Positions 1-6,849 of a stretch of DNA of 13,605 nt are shown here, in pieces. The stretch lies in the NCBI GenBank assembly GCA_026388915.1, contig JAPLIW010000442.1, positions 1 to 13,605 on the forward strand. The letters are read 5' to 3'. Position 1 is the stretch's first letter, and every line of letters begins with the position of its first letter. Source of the DNA: Deltaproteobacteria bacterium (GTDB taxonomy: Bacteria; Desulfobacterota; SM23-61). The notes under the pieces were generated by a model, which saw only the letters and a list, made by a program, of their open reading frames with translations, was not told the DNA's origin and made no database searches. Made by a program: the position numbers and the translations under genes.

Positions 1-353
1 CCGGCGCTGCCGGCCCCGGTCAGGGTGCGCATGGCCAGGGCGAATTCAAAGGATTCGGAAATTCCGGTCAGAATCAGGCTGACCGCGACCAGGACGAGAA
101 AGGAAGAAATGACCTTGCGGGGGCCGATGCGGGTCGCGAGATAGCCGCCCAGGAGAGAAAAGACCAGGTAACCGATGAAGTTCCCCGTCCCGATCCATCC
201 CATCTGGGTGTAGGTGAGGGAAAGGCCTTCTTTCATGGCTGGAAGGATGGGAGTATAGGCAAAACGCCCAAATCCCAGCGCCCCCATGACCCCGATAAAT
301 CCCACCAGCAGTATGATCCAACCGTAATGAAAGCGCTTCCCCCCTGCACTCAT
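1..353 (-). CDS. MFS transporter, YbfB/YjiJ-like, N-terminal part (cut by window edge)
   Basis: Reading the minus strand from the ATG at 353 gives an open frame of 117 codons to the window edge with no stop, so this is the N-terminal third of a longer membrane protein. It begins MSAGGKRFHYGWIILLVGF. Two hydrophobic segments are seen at about residues 10-30 and 45-68. The sequence GFGRFAYTPILPAM in and after the first helix is typical of the YbfB/YjiJ branch of the major facilitator superfamily. GGYLATRIGPRK after the second helix is the usual MFS loop 2-3 motif. The protein should be an inner-membrane secondary transporter; the substrate cannot be told. A GGA lies 6 bp upstream of the ATG. 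The gene is divergent from the RNase Z-like gene across about 217 bp. The family is fairly sure, the function is not. Confidence 0.8.
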   Translation of the reverse strand, partial: MSAGGKRFHYGWIILLVGFIGVMGALGFGRFAYTPILPAMKEGLSLTYTQMGWIGTGNFIGYLVFSLLGGYLATRIGPRKVISSFLVLVAVSLILTGISESFEFALAMRTLTGAGSA

Positions 354-459
354 ACCAGTTCCATAACACAGCTCCGGCTTTTCAGGAAGGAATTTCTAGT
401 TCCTCGTGCTGGGTCCCTGTTGCTCGTTGAACCACAAAGGCTTTCCTGCCACATTTGCT

Positions 460-489
460 TTGAAATTGAGCTCAAATTGTTGTAATGGA
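460..489 (+). promoter_or_regulatory. weak promoter-like site with a 10-bp palindrome in the divergent intergenic region
   Basis: In the 217-bp gap between the divergent MFS and RNase Z-like genes, TTGAAA (460-465) lies 17 bp before TAATGG (483-488), a poor sigma70-like pair. The spacer contains the perfect palindrome TTGAGCTCAA (466-475), which could be an operator. Both matches are weak and could be chance. Confidence 0.22.
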
Positions 490-570
490 TAAAAAAGCAT
501 GACGCGAGAAGGACGTAAAGAATGAACCGGATTGATTGAGGCCAGATTTCCATGGAAGGGAAGGTCCGAC

Positions 571-1563
571 TTGAAACCTCTTCTCCATGCAGAACTGATC
601 AATTCTCCCTTTGAAGACCCGGCGCTTTTTGTGGAGATCCTGTGGGAGCACCGGGCTTTGCTCTTCGATATTGGCGAGATCGGGTCCTTTCGTCCGGCCA
701 AGCTTCTGAAGATCTCCCACGCTTTCGTCTCTCACACCCACATCGATCATTTTGTCGGTTTCGACACCCTGGTCCGCTTGATGCTGAACCGGGAGAAGGC
801 CTTGAAGGTCTTTGGGCCGCCGGGGTTCCTGGCAAACGTCCAAGGGAAACTTGCCGGCTACACCTGGAACCTGACCGAAGGCTATCCTTTTTCGGTGGTG
901 GCCGCTGAAGTCCATCCGGATCGGATCATCTCTGAAACCTTCCGGAGTCAGCATCGTTTTTTGCCGGAAGAAAAAAGGGAAGATTCCTTTACCGGGATTC
1001 TGGAGGAGGATTCCCAGCTGAAGATATCCGCCGCCCACCTGGATCATTTCATCCCCAGCCTGGCCTTTGCCCTGGCGGAACGGTTTCACATTAACGTGCA
1101 CAAGGAGCGCCTGTCCGAGAGGGGTCTTTCCATCGGGCCCTGGTTGAAGGAAATGAAAGACGCGCTATGGCGGGGAGACTCAGGAAACTTATGCCTGAAA
1201 GTCCCCCTCGAAGGCGGGGGAGGTATGGAGGAAAAGGAGTTCTCTCTGGACGATTTGGAAGAAACGGTTACCCTCACCCCCGGCCAGAAGATAGCCTATG
1301 TGGCGGACTGCCGCTTCACCGAAGAAAATTCACGCCGGATTATCCGACTGGCCGAGGGAGCGGATCTGTTTTTCTGTGAGGCGGGTTTCCTGGACCGGGA
1401 CCGCGACCGGGCGGAAGAGAGAGGCCACCTCACGGCCCGCCAAGCCGGGGAACTGGCCCGGCAGGCCAAAGTGAAAAAGCTGCAGATCTTTCATTTTTCA
1501 CCCAAGTATGAGAAAGAGGCAGAAGGAATGTTTCAAGAGGCCGAGAAAGCCTTTCGGCGTTGA
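571..1563 (+). CDS. RNase Z-like metallo-beta-lactamase-fold hydrolase
   Basis: A 330-residue protein with all the metal-site motifs of the RNase Z/ElaC family of metallo-beta-lactamase-fold hydrolases. With the TTG at 571 as start these are: HTHIDH at about residues 55-60 (the HxHxDH signature), AAHLDH at about 155-159, VADCR with a ligand Asp near 246, HLTARQAGELA near 286 (the HST-type motif), and HFSPKY near 308. RNase Z family members usually cut tRNA 3' trailers. This protein could do that or act on another phosphodiester; it is rather divergent, with an insertion at about residues 115-155. The frame is open back to a TTG at 532. The TTG at 571 is preferred because GGAAGG (555-563 region) sits at good spacing and the resulting N-terminus, LKPLLHAELINSPFEDPAL, resembles family N-termini. 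It converges on the DUF2147 gene with a 44-bp gap. Confidence 0.8.
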   Translation: MKPLLHAELINSPFEDPALFVEILWEHRALLFDIGEIGSFRPAKLLKISHAFVSHTHIDHFVGFDTLVRLMLNREKALKVFGPPGFLANVQGKLAGYTWNLTEGYPFSVVAAEVHPDRIISETFRSQHRFLPEEKREDSFTGILEEDSQLKISAAHLDHFIPSLAFALAERFHINVHKERLSERGLSIGPWLKEMKDALWRGDSGNLCLKVPLEGGGGMEEKEFSLDDLEETVTLTPGQKIAYVADCRFTEENSRRIIRLAEGADLFFCEAGFLDRDRDRAEERGHLTARQAGELARQAKVKKLQIFHFSPKYEKEAEGMFQEAEKAFRR

Positions 1564-1581
1564 TCCTCATTCCCCAATCCC

Positions 1582-1596
1582 CATTCCGAATTCCGC
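1582..1596. repeat. 15-bp intergenic repeat CATTCCGAATTCCGC, inverted copy of 2366-2380
   Basis: The 15 bases at 1582-1596, in the gap between the convergent RNase Z-like and DUF2147 genes, are the exact reverse complement of GCGGAATTCGGAATG at 2366-2380. Both lie in non-coding DNA on either side of the DUF2147 gene. This looks like one family of short dispersed intergenic repeat. Confidence 0.55.
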
Positions 1597-1607
1597 CTTC
1601 GAGAGAG

Positions 1608-2072
1608 TTATTTCACCCGGGTCCAGACGTTGGTCTTCCCGATCAGGGAAATGCCGATGAACCCGCGTACCTTGAGCTGGTCCGGGTTTTCCAGGGTCAT
1701 CTTGCACTTGTAGGTTTTTCCATCCCGCGGGTTGTAGATAAACCCTCCCTCCCAGAGATTTTCCCCGGAATGGGTGAATCCCCAGACGAGGTTCATCCCC
1801 AGGATCGGCTGCTCCCTTTTGGAGGCCTCGGGATTCTCCCGGTCCACCTTGAGTTTTCCGGCCATGCCCTTGGGGTCGTCGGCGGGGTAGTTGGGTTCTT
1901 TCAGCATGATGATTTTCCCGCAGAATTTCCCCTCGCAGGGATAGATCTCGATCTGCGTATCCTTTTCCTCCACCAACCATTTCCCCACGATGGCGTCCGG
2001 TTTCTGGGCGGCAGCGGTTGAAGCCAATATTAGCGTGATCGCCAGCGGGAGAACCACAAGAAATCTTTTCAT
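1608..2072 (-). CDS. secreted DUF2147 family protein
   Basis: A 154-residue protein starting MKRFLVVLPLAITLILASTA, a classic Sec signal peptide (Lys-Arg, then about 15 hydrophobic residues) with likely cleavage after AAAQ near residue 23. The mature part has the pattern of DUF2147: IVGKWLVEEKD at the start, IEIYPCEGKFCGKI with two cysteines, GMNLVWGF, WEGGFIYNPRDGKTYKCKM, and the C-terminal KVRGFIGISLIGKTNVWTRV. It should lie in the periplasm. The family's function is unknown; its fold resembles small beta-barrel lipid-binding-like proteins, but nothing here proves a ligand. The frame is open upstream to 2141. The ATG at 2072 is chosen because it gives the signal peptide and has a strong GGAGG (2079-2084, read on the minus strand) at good spacing. 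It stands alone, convergent with the upstream gene. Confidence 0.88.
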   Translation of the reverse strand: MKRFLVVLPLAITLILASTAAAQKPDAIVGKWLVEEKDTQIEIYPCEGKFCGKIIMLKEPNYPADDPKGMAGKLKVDRENPEASKREQPILGMNLVWGFTHSGENLWEGGFIYNPRDGKTYKCKMTLENPDQLKVRGFIGISLIGKTNVWTRVK

Positions 2073-2099
2073 CGTTTTACCTCCGGAGAATAGGATTCG

Positions 2100-2470
2100 G
2101 TAACGTAGATAAAAAAAACTTAATGGGACACAGATAAACAAAGATGAACGCGGATAAGAAAGTGCCTAAAGTTACGAGTGCCTAAAGTGCCTGAAGTTAA
2201 AAACAGAGCTTTATCGCCTTTGACTCCGAACTCCGCACGGGCGCGCAGCAGCGCGCCCCTACAACCTCCGAACTTTTTTGGACGCGGATGGAGACGCGGA
2301 TAAACACGGATGAAAGCAGCCCCATTGTAGGGCGGAGGGAGGGAAAGGTCAAGGGACTGCGGAGTGCGGAATTCGGAATGCGGAATGGCGACAGGGCCGC
2401 TGTGCTGCGGTGCTGGGATTCAAAGGAAGAGTCCGGGATCTCGGAATTGCAGGGTGATGTACTAACCAAT
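2100..2470. repeat. repeat-rich gene-less intergenic region
   Basis: The roughly 500 bp between the divergent DUF2147 and aminotransferase genes hold no credible gene. They are a patchwork of short repeats: AGTGCCT(A/G)AAGT three times (2161-2172, 2177-2188, 2186-2197); ACGCGGAT-type units near 2148, 2281 and 2294 within runs like GATAAACACGGATGAA; a perfect 8-bp stem GGGCGCGC/GCGCGCCC with AGCA loop (2239-2258); and GCGGAATTCGGAATG (2366-2380), an inverted copy of a site at 1582-1596. Such low-information runs are often dispersed through genomes of this kind. They may be decayed small mobile elements or by-products of slippage. Nothing shows a function. Confidence 0.6.
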
Positions 2471-2498
2471 TGACAAGACGGGGATAGGATAATAGACT
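2470..2498 (+). promoter_or_regulatory. sigma70-like promoter of the aminotransferase gene
   Basis: A perfect -35 box TTGACA (2470-2475) is followed after exactly 17 bp by TAGACT (2493-2498), four of six matches to the -10 consensus. It lies 73 bp upstream of the aminotransferase start, between the repeat-rich DNA and the gene, so a leader of about 65 nt is predicted. Confidence 0.55.
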
Positions 2499-2571
2499 CA
2501 GGAAAAGAAAAAGGACAAAGAGGAAAAAGGGGGAAGGCGGACGGAAATCCATCAGCAGAAAGGAAAAGATC

Positions 2572-3750
2572 ATGGCCGAAGCAAAATATTCCTTTAATTC
2601 CCTCATGGAGATCACCAAGCGGCCCGCCAATGTTTTTGTGGAAGGGCATGGATCCTGGTTGAAAGATGCTAACGGCAAAGAATACCTGGATTTTGTGCAG
2701 GGATGGGCGGTGAACTGCCTGGGCCATTCACCCAGAGCTCTGGTGCAGGCCATCTCCAAGCAGGCGGCCAAGCTGATCAACTGCAGCCCCGCTTTCTACA
2801 ACGGGCCCATGATCCGGCTGGCCGACCTGATTGTCAAACACAGCTGCCTGCAAAGAGTCTTTTTCGCCAACTCCGGGGCCGAGGCGAACGAAGGGGCGGT
2901 CAAACTGGCCCGCAAGTGGGGGACTAAGTTCAAGAACGGGGCCTACGAGATCATAACCATGGACCATGCTTTTCACGGACGCACCCTGGCCATGATGTCC
3001 GCCTCCGGGAAAGCGGAGTGGAAGCAGCTGTATGAGCCGAAAGTGCCCGGTTTCCCCAAGGCCGTCCTGAATGATCTGGAGAGCGTAAAGGCGCTTCTCA
3101 ATGAAAAAACCGTCGGGGTCATGCTCGAGCCGATCCAAGGGGAAGCCGGGGTTTTTGTGGCCACCGATGAATTCATGAAGGGGCTGCGCGATCTCACCCG
3201 GGAAAAGGGAATCCTTCTGATTCTGGATGAGATCCAGACCGGCATGGGGCGAATGGGTAAACTCTTCGGCTATGAACAGTACGGCATTGAGCCCGACATC
3301 ATGACTTTGGCCAAGGGGCTGGGGGGCGGCGTTCCCCTGGCCGCCCTGGTGGCCAAAGAAAGTGTCTGCGTATTCGAGGTCGGCGACCAGGGAGGCACGT
3401 TCAACGGCAATCCGCTCATGATGGCCGTAGGCATCGCGGTATTCAAAGAGCTGACCAAGCCGGGATTTCTTGAAAAAGTCGCGAAGACCGGAGCCTATCT
3501 GCAGGGCCGGCTGGAAGAGCTTTCCAGGCAACAGGGGCTCGGCGAAGTACGGGGGAAAGGGCTTCTCTGGGCTCTCGACCTGAACAAGGAGATCGGTCCC
3601 CAGGTCGTAGAGGAATGTTTGAATCGGGAACTGTTGATCAATTCCCCGCGCAAGAATACCCTGCGGTTCATGCCCGCTTTGAACGTCAGCCGCAAAGAGG
3701 TGGACCGGATGATGGATACGCTGAAAGGAGCTTTACAAAAAATCGGTTGA
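2572..3750 (+). CDS. argD: acetylornithine aminotransferase-like class III PLP transaminase
   Basis: A full-length class III pyridoxal-phosphate aminotransferase of 392 residues, the usual size for ArgD. Motifs: SGAEANEGAVKLAR (101-114) for cofactor phosphate contacts, HAFHGRT (132-138), ILDEIQTGMGR (217-227) with the Asp that pairs with the pyridine nitrogen (D219), TLAKGLGGG (245-253) with the Schiff-base lysine K248, GGTFNGNPL (274-282), and RFMPAL (365-370) with the likely carboxylate-binding Arg. ArgD swaps an amino group between N-acetylornithine and 2-oxoglutarate in arginine synthesis, in the cytoplasm. Close relatives use succinylornithine, succinyldiaminopimelate or 4-aminobutyrate, so the exact substrate is inferred. 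The ATG at 2572 follows AAAGGA at good spacing. The gene has its own promoter and terminator and no arginine genes next to it, so it seems to be a single-gene unit. Confidence 0.87.
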   Translation: MAEAKYSFNSLMEITKRPANVFVEGHGSWLKDANGKEYLDFVQGWAVNCLGHSPRALVQAISKQAAKLINCSPAFYNGPMIRLADLIVKHSCLQRVFFANSGAEANEGAVKLARKWGTKFKNGAYEIITMDHAFHGRTLAMMSASGKAEWKQLYEPKVPGFPKAVLNDLESVKALLNEKTVGVMLEPIQGEAGVFVATDEFMKGLRDLTREKGILLILDEIQTGMGRMGKLFGYEQYGIEPDIMTLAKGLGGGVPLAALVAKESVCVFEVGDQGGTFNGNPLMMAVGIAVFKELTKPGFLEKVAKTGAYLQGRLEELSRQQGLGEVRGKGLLWALDLNKEIGPQVVEECLNRELLINSPRKNTLRFMPALNVSRKEVDRMMDTLKGALQKIG

Positions 3751-3790
3751 AGAAATTCCCTATTATTCCGAAAAGAAGGATAGCTGTGGA

Positions 3791-3823
3791 AAAAGCCCGG
3801 GGATCATGACCCGGGTTTTTTTC
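3791..3823 (+). terminator. intrinsic terminator after the aminotransferase gene
   Basis: The stem CCCGGG/CCCGGG (around 3796-3801 and 3810-3815), widened by outer A-T pairs, is followed by seven Ts (3816-3822). It sits 40 bp after the aminotransferase stop and is a textbook rho-independent terminator. It separates this gene from the histidine kinase downstream. Confidence 0.85.
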
Positions 3824-3878
3824 TGGGGTAGACTCGTCAGGTAACACTTCGATTTCAATATAGTTTTTAAAAGGAAGA

Positions 3879-3908
3879 TTGATTTTCCGGGGCGGCATTC
3901 GCTATACT
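3879..3908 (+). promoter_or_regulatory. sigma70-like promoter of the hybrid histidine kinase gene
   Basis: TTGATT (3879-3884) and TATACT (3903-3908), separated by 18 bp, make a good sigma70-like promoter. It is correctly placed after the upstream terminator and about 88 bp before the kinase start. The start of the mRNA would fall just before the inverted repeat at 3920-3953. Confidence 0.6.
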
Positions 3909-3919
3909 ATCGAAAAGAA

Positions 3920-3953
3920 GGGGCTTTCGAAATAAGGCCGCTACGAAAGCCCC
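3920..3953 (+). promoter_or_regulatory. leader hairpin upstream of the hybrid histidine kinase
   Basis: GGGGCTTTCG (3920-3929) and CGAAAGCCCC (3944-3953) form a perfect 10-bp stem with a 14-nt loop, near the predicted 5' end of the kinase mRNA. No T-run follows, so it is not a normal terminator. It could stabilise the transcript, bind a protein as DNA, or be part of a regulatory leader. It matches no riboswitch consensus that I recognise. Confidence 0.5.
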
Positions 3954-3995
3954 GGAAACCTTGCGGGAAACCGTTTTTCGCCGGGCCGGGTCAGG

Positions 3996-5708
3996 ATGAA
4001 AGAAGAGAGCGAGACCGGAGACCAAATGATCGAAGAACTGAAAGCGCTCCACCGGCGGGTTGAGGAACTGGAAAAACGCGAAGAGGCCCACAAGCGGGCT
4101 CAGAGCGCGCTGAAGGAAAGCGAGAAAAAGTTTCAGCAGTTCTACGATGAAGCCCCGGTGGGATACCACGAACTCGACACCAAAGGGAGAATCACCCGGG
4201 TCAACCGCAAGGAACTCCAGATGCTGGGTTACAACGCCGGGGAGATGCTGGGGAAGCCCGTCTGGAATTTCTTCGAAGAAGAGGACACGACCCGCAAGGT
4301 CATCCTGGCCAAACTTTCGGGCGATGTTTCCTTCCACGACACTTTTGAACGGACCTACCGGCGGAAAGATGGATCAACCCTCCCGGTCTTAGTGGAAGAC
4401 CGGGTCGTACGGGGGAAGGAAAACCAGATCATCGGCATCCGCTCCATGGTGGAAGACATCACCGAGCGGAGGCGCACTGAGGAGACCCTGCGCAAGAGCG
4501 AGGAGCAGCTCCGCCAGTGGCAGAGGGTGGAAGCGATCGGAAGGCTGGCCGGGGGGGTCGCCCATGACTTCAACAACCTGCTCATGACCATCAAGGGCTG
4601 CAGCGAGCTTCTGCTGGGGGCCTTCGACCGCCGCGACCCCCGGCGGGAGGAAGTGGAAGAGATCCTGAAAGCGGCCGACCGGGCCACCTCTCTCACCCGC
4701 CAGCTCCTAGCATTCGGGCGCAGGCAGGTCCTCCAGCCCCAGGTCCTGGACCTGAACGCCGTGGTCATGAACATGGACAGGATGCTCCGGCGGCTCATCG
4801 GCGAAGACGTCCAGCTGATCACCAGCCTGGACTCGGACCTCTGGTCGGTCAAGGTGGACCCGGGCATGATCGAGCAGGTGGTCATGAACCTGGCGGTCAA
4901 CTCCCGGGACGCCATGCCCAACGGCGGTAAATTGACCATCGAAACGACCAATGTGACCCACGACGAAGAATACGCCAGCCATCACGTGTCGGTGAAGCCC
5001 GGATACTACGTCATGCTGGCGTTCAGCGACACCGGATGCGGAATGGATAAGGAAACCAAGTCTCACCTCTTCGAGCCCTTTTTCACCACCAAGGAAACCG
5101 GGAAAGGAGCCGGGCTGGGCCTGTCGACGGTTTACGGCATCATCAAGCAGAGCGGGGGAAACGTCTGGGCCTACAGCGAGCCGGGCCTGGGAACCACCTT
5201 CAAAATCTACCTGCCCCGGGTGGAAAAAGCGGCCAAAGTGTACAAACCCAGACTCAAACCGAAAGAAGCCGGGGCGCCCGGGGGAACGGAAACGATTCTC
5301 CTGGTGGAGGATGAAGAGCCCGTCCGCTCCATGGTCAGCAAGGTCCTCCAGAACAAAGGCTATACGGTCCTGGAAGCCCGCCATGGGAACGAAGCCATCG
5401 AAGTCAGCGAGCGATACGAAGGCTCCATCAACCTCATGGTGACCGACGTGATCATGCCCCAGATGAGCGGCCGGGAGCTTGCCGAGCGCCTGACCCTCAT
5501 GCGTCCGGAGATGCACGTTCTCTATATGTCCGGGTACCCGGATAATGCCATCGTCCAGCATGGAGTGCTGGAGCCGGGAACCTCTTTCCTCCAGAAGCCC
5601 TTCACCATCAACGCCCTGGAACTCAAGGTTCGGGAAATCCTGGATGGGGCCCGCAAAGGGGGGCGGGAGATCCAGACTTTCGAGCAGATCAGCCTCTTCC
5701 GCAAATAG
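3996..5708 (+). CDS. hybrid sensor histidine kinase: PAS, kinase core, C-terminal receiver
   Basis: A 570-residue soluble signalling protein with no membrane segment. Order: N-terminal coiled coil (about 10-45), PAS domain (about 45-160, YDEAPVGYHELDTKGRI and GIRSMVEDITERR at its end), dimerisation/phosphoacceptor helix with GGVAHDFNNLL (phospho-His H190), HATPase with N-box MNLAVNSRDA (297-306), G1 DTGCGM (345-350), FEPFFTTK (359-366) and G2 GAGLGLSTVYGI (371-382). The receiver domain (about 430-555) has E438/D439, phospho-acceptor D484 in VTDVIMP and K534. This is the NtrB-like HDFNN class often found as orphan cytoplasmic kinases. The receiver could take the phosphate from H190 or act as a phosphate sink; no partner response regulator is nearby. 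An alternative start at 4026 has the better Shine-Dalgarno (GGAG at 4017-4020, 5-nt gap). No obvious terminator follows. Confidence 0.92.
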   Translation: MKEESETGDQMIEELKALHRRVEELEKREEAHKRAQSALKESEKKFQQFYDEAPVGYHELDTKGRITRVNRKELQMLGYNAGEMLGKPVWNFFEEEDTTRKVILAKLSGDVSFHDTFERTYRRKDGSTLPVLVEDRVVRGKENQIIGIRSMVEDITERRRTEETLRKSEEQLRQWQRVEAIGRLAGGVAHDFNNLLMTIKGCSELLLGAFDRRDPRREEVEEILKAADRATSLTRQLLAFGRRQVLQPQVLDLNAVVMNMDRMLRRLIGEDVQLITSLDSDLWSVKVDPGMIEQVVMNLAVNSRDAMPNGGKLTIETTNVTHDEEYASHHVSVKPGYYVMLAFSDTGCGMDKETKSHLFEPFFTTKETGKGAGLGLSTVYGIIKQSGGNVWAYSEPGLGTTFKIYLPRVEKAAKVYKPRLKPKEAGAPGGTETILLVEDEEPVRSMVSKVLQNKGYTVLEARHGNEAIEVSERYEGSINLMVTDVIMPQMSGRELAERLTLMRPEMHVLYMSGYPDNAIVQHGVLEPGTSFLQKPFTINALELKVREILDGARKGGREIQTFEQISLFRK

Positions 5709-5876
5709 GCAAAAAATACCAGGCCTGGCCTTCGTCCTCCTTCCCGATCTTCTCCTTCTTCTCCGGCTATTCGCTTATGAATTCAATGAGTTGAATGAAT
5801 TCATCCCTTTCGCCCGAAGGGCTTGGCATGCTGCCTGCATTAGGCCTATTTGTGGAGAAAGGGGGTAAAAGCGATT

Positions 5877-6059
5877 ATGCCCGATTTAGCGGAGACAAAG
5901 TCAAAGGTGGTCCATGCCGCAATGGGGCAGACACCGGAATATGTGAGGGTTTTGGATTGGGAAGGAAAATCTCTGACCTTTATCCTCGTGGATGAAATTC
6001 GGCCCCCGGAAACCCCGTTTTTCCCGGCGGCCGAAGAAAAAATCCTTTCGGAATCTTAG
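5877..6059 (+). CDS. small hypothetical protein, 60 residues
   Basis: Open frame of 60 residues beginning MPDLAETKSKVVHAAMGQT. It is hydrophilic at both ends with a short hydrophobic strand LTFILVD in the middle (about residues 39-45); no signal peptide or recognised domain. Codon choice matches that of the neighbouring genes (many GAA, CCG, GTG, GCC), which speaks for a real gene. A purine-rich GGAGAAAGGGGG stretch lies upstream, though its 11-nt gap to the ATG is long. The frame is also open from a TTG at 5850. It follows the hybrid kinase by 168 bp, a gap containing the hairpin ATGAATTCA/TGAATTCAT (5777-5804). Function unknown. Confidence 0.45.
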   Translation: MPDLAETKSKVVHAAMGQTPEYVRVLDWEGKSLTFILVDEIRPPETPFFPAAEEKILSES

Positions 6060-6125
6060 TGCTTCGATTCGCAAATACAGACACGTATGCTCAAGCTGGT
6101 CATTGATACCATTGCTCACTCGGCA

Positions 6126-6178
6126 CTAAGTCCAGAGTAAATAAATTCGTTACCGAATTTATGAATCGATGGACTTAG
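6126..6178. repeat. compound inverted repeat (two stacked 9-bp stems)
   Basis: Outer arms CTAAGTCCA (6126-6134) and TGGACTTAG (6170-6178) are exact reverse complements. Inside them ATAAATTCG (6141-6149) and CGAATTTAT (6154-6162) form a second perfect 9-bp stem around the loop TTAC. The 53-bp cruciform or RNA hairpin lies 67 bp after the small hypothetical gene. No T-run follows, so a simple intrinsic terminator is unlikely; it could be a protein-binding site, a recombination site or a processing signal. Confidence 0.5.
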
Positions 6179-6292
6179 CAAGTTTGGGAAGCGGTTCATT
6201 CCCCTTTCCTCCGGAATTCAGCCCAAAGAGACAGCCCTTTTCCCCCTCCTTTGAAAAAATAGGAAAGAATTCCCGTTCATCCGAAGGATAAT

Positions 6293-6619
6293 AAAAAATT
6301 TGGATCATCTCCAAATTAGTTGATCGAATTTCTTATGAAAGCCTCCCAAGGGCCCGGAAGGAAAGTCAGATTGCGCCGCAAGCATCGGCGGGATATGGAT
6401 TCCCATTGCCTCCCTGCTTGCCTTCCGCAAAGCGCAGCGGGGGCGGGAAAAGAGAACTTCGAGTAGGGGACAGGGACCCCCGCCACAACTAAGAAGCGAT
6501 AGCTGCCTCATGATTGCAAGCAATATGACTTTCCTTACGGGCCCCTGGAATCACCTCACATTTCGAATATACCAGTTCTTTGGCTTTCAACTAATTTGGA
6601 GATGATCCGATAATTTTTT
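6293..6619. mobile_element. ~330-bp element bounded by long inverted repeats (MITE-like or structured ncRNA)
   Basis: The left arm 6302-6323 and right arm 6587-6608 are a perfect 22-bp inverted repeat (left end GGATCATCTCC, right end GGAGATGATCC). Just outside, AAAAAATT (6293-6300) pairs with AATTTTTT (6612-6619). Further in, 6350-6374 and 6520-6544 are inverted copies matching at 23 of 25 positions. The interior has local stems, for example GCAAGCA/TGCTTGC (6378-6384, 6415-6421) and GGGG/CCCC (6466-6480). No transposase is encoded; the only open frame (6305-6523, minus strand) spans the repeats and has no family features. Two readings fit: a non-autonomous transposable element with terminal inverted repeats, or a structured RNA closed by a long basal stem and ending in a T-rich tract (6614-6626). 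GATAAT occurs at 6287-6292 and 6609-6614, but not symmetrically about the arms, so a target duplication is unproven. Confidence 0.5.
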
Positions 6620-6694
6620 CTTTTTCCGAGCATAGGCTTTTCCGGGGATTTTCCTAATTTTTGCTTCATCTATGTCGGGATGTCCTCTTTAGCG

Positions 6695-6744
6695 GATTCA
6701 AACGATTAAACTCGATTAAAGTTTTTTGGCGAAAATGACGATCT
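6695..6744 (+). promoter_or_regulatory. possible sigma28-like promoter with GATTAAA direct repeats, upstream of the chemosensory cluster
   Basis: TAAAGTTT (6717-6724) is followed after 12 bp by GACGATCT (6737-6744). The flagellar sigma28 (FliA) consensus in enteric bacteria is TAAAGTTT-N11-GCCGATAA, so the -35 half is perfect, the -10 half matches at five of eight positions, and the spacing is one base long. FliA often drives chemotaxis genes, which fits the operon downstream. The same place carries CGATTAAA at 6703-6710 and 6713-6720, a 10-bp direct repeat, with a third partial unit GATTCAAA at 6695-6702. These could be operator repeats. The first gene starts about 245 bp downstream. Confidence 0.35.
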
Positions 6745-6776
6745 TTCGGACAGATCGACGAAACGGGCCGTTTTTC
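6739..6776 (+). terminator. possible attenuator-like tandem hairpins with T-run
   Basis: CGATCT/AGATCG (6739-6744, 6752-6757) forms a 6-bp stem. Next to it AAACG/CGTTT (around 6761-6773) forms a short hairpin running into five Ts. Together they look like a weak intrinsic terminator or attenuator in the long leader of the chemosensory cluster. The second stem is short, so confidence is low. Confidence 0.25.
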
Positions 6777-6849
6777 AGTCCTCCCCTTCCCCTGATGAGA
6801 GTGTCGCGAGGTCAGGCGAGAGAATGAAACGCCCGCAGCAATCTCATAA

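Noticed and set aside
2197..2727. 176-residue open frame on the minus strand
   Set aside because: It covers repeat-rich intergenic DNA and overlaps the start of the aminotransferase gene in antisense; composition (Ser/Pro/Phe-rich) is not protein-like.
6350..6374. GGAAGGAAAGTC resembles the conserved GAGGAAAGTC of bacterial RNase P RNA
   Set aside because: The other conserved RNase P blocks are absent, and this block is half of an inverted pair with 6520-6544.
6305..6523. 72-residue open frame on the minus strand inside the inverted-repeat element
   Set aside because: It begins and ends in the repeats, has no domain or good ribosome-binding site, and looks like a chance frame.
6792..6830. 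CTGATGA followed by GAAAC, the core letters of a hammerhead ribozyme
   Set aside because: The bases between them do not form the required stem II, and no matching stem I or III with a cleavage site is seen.
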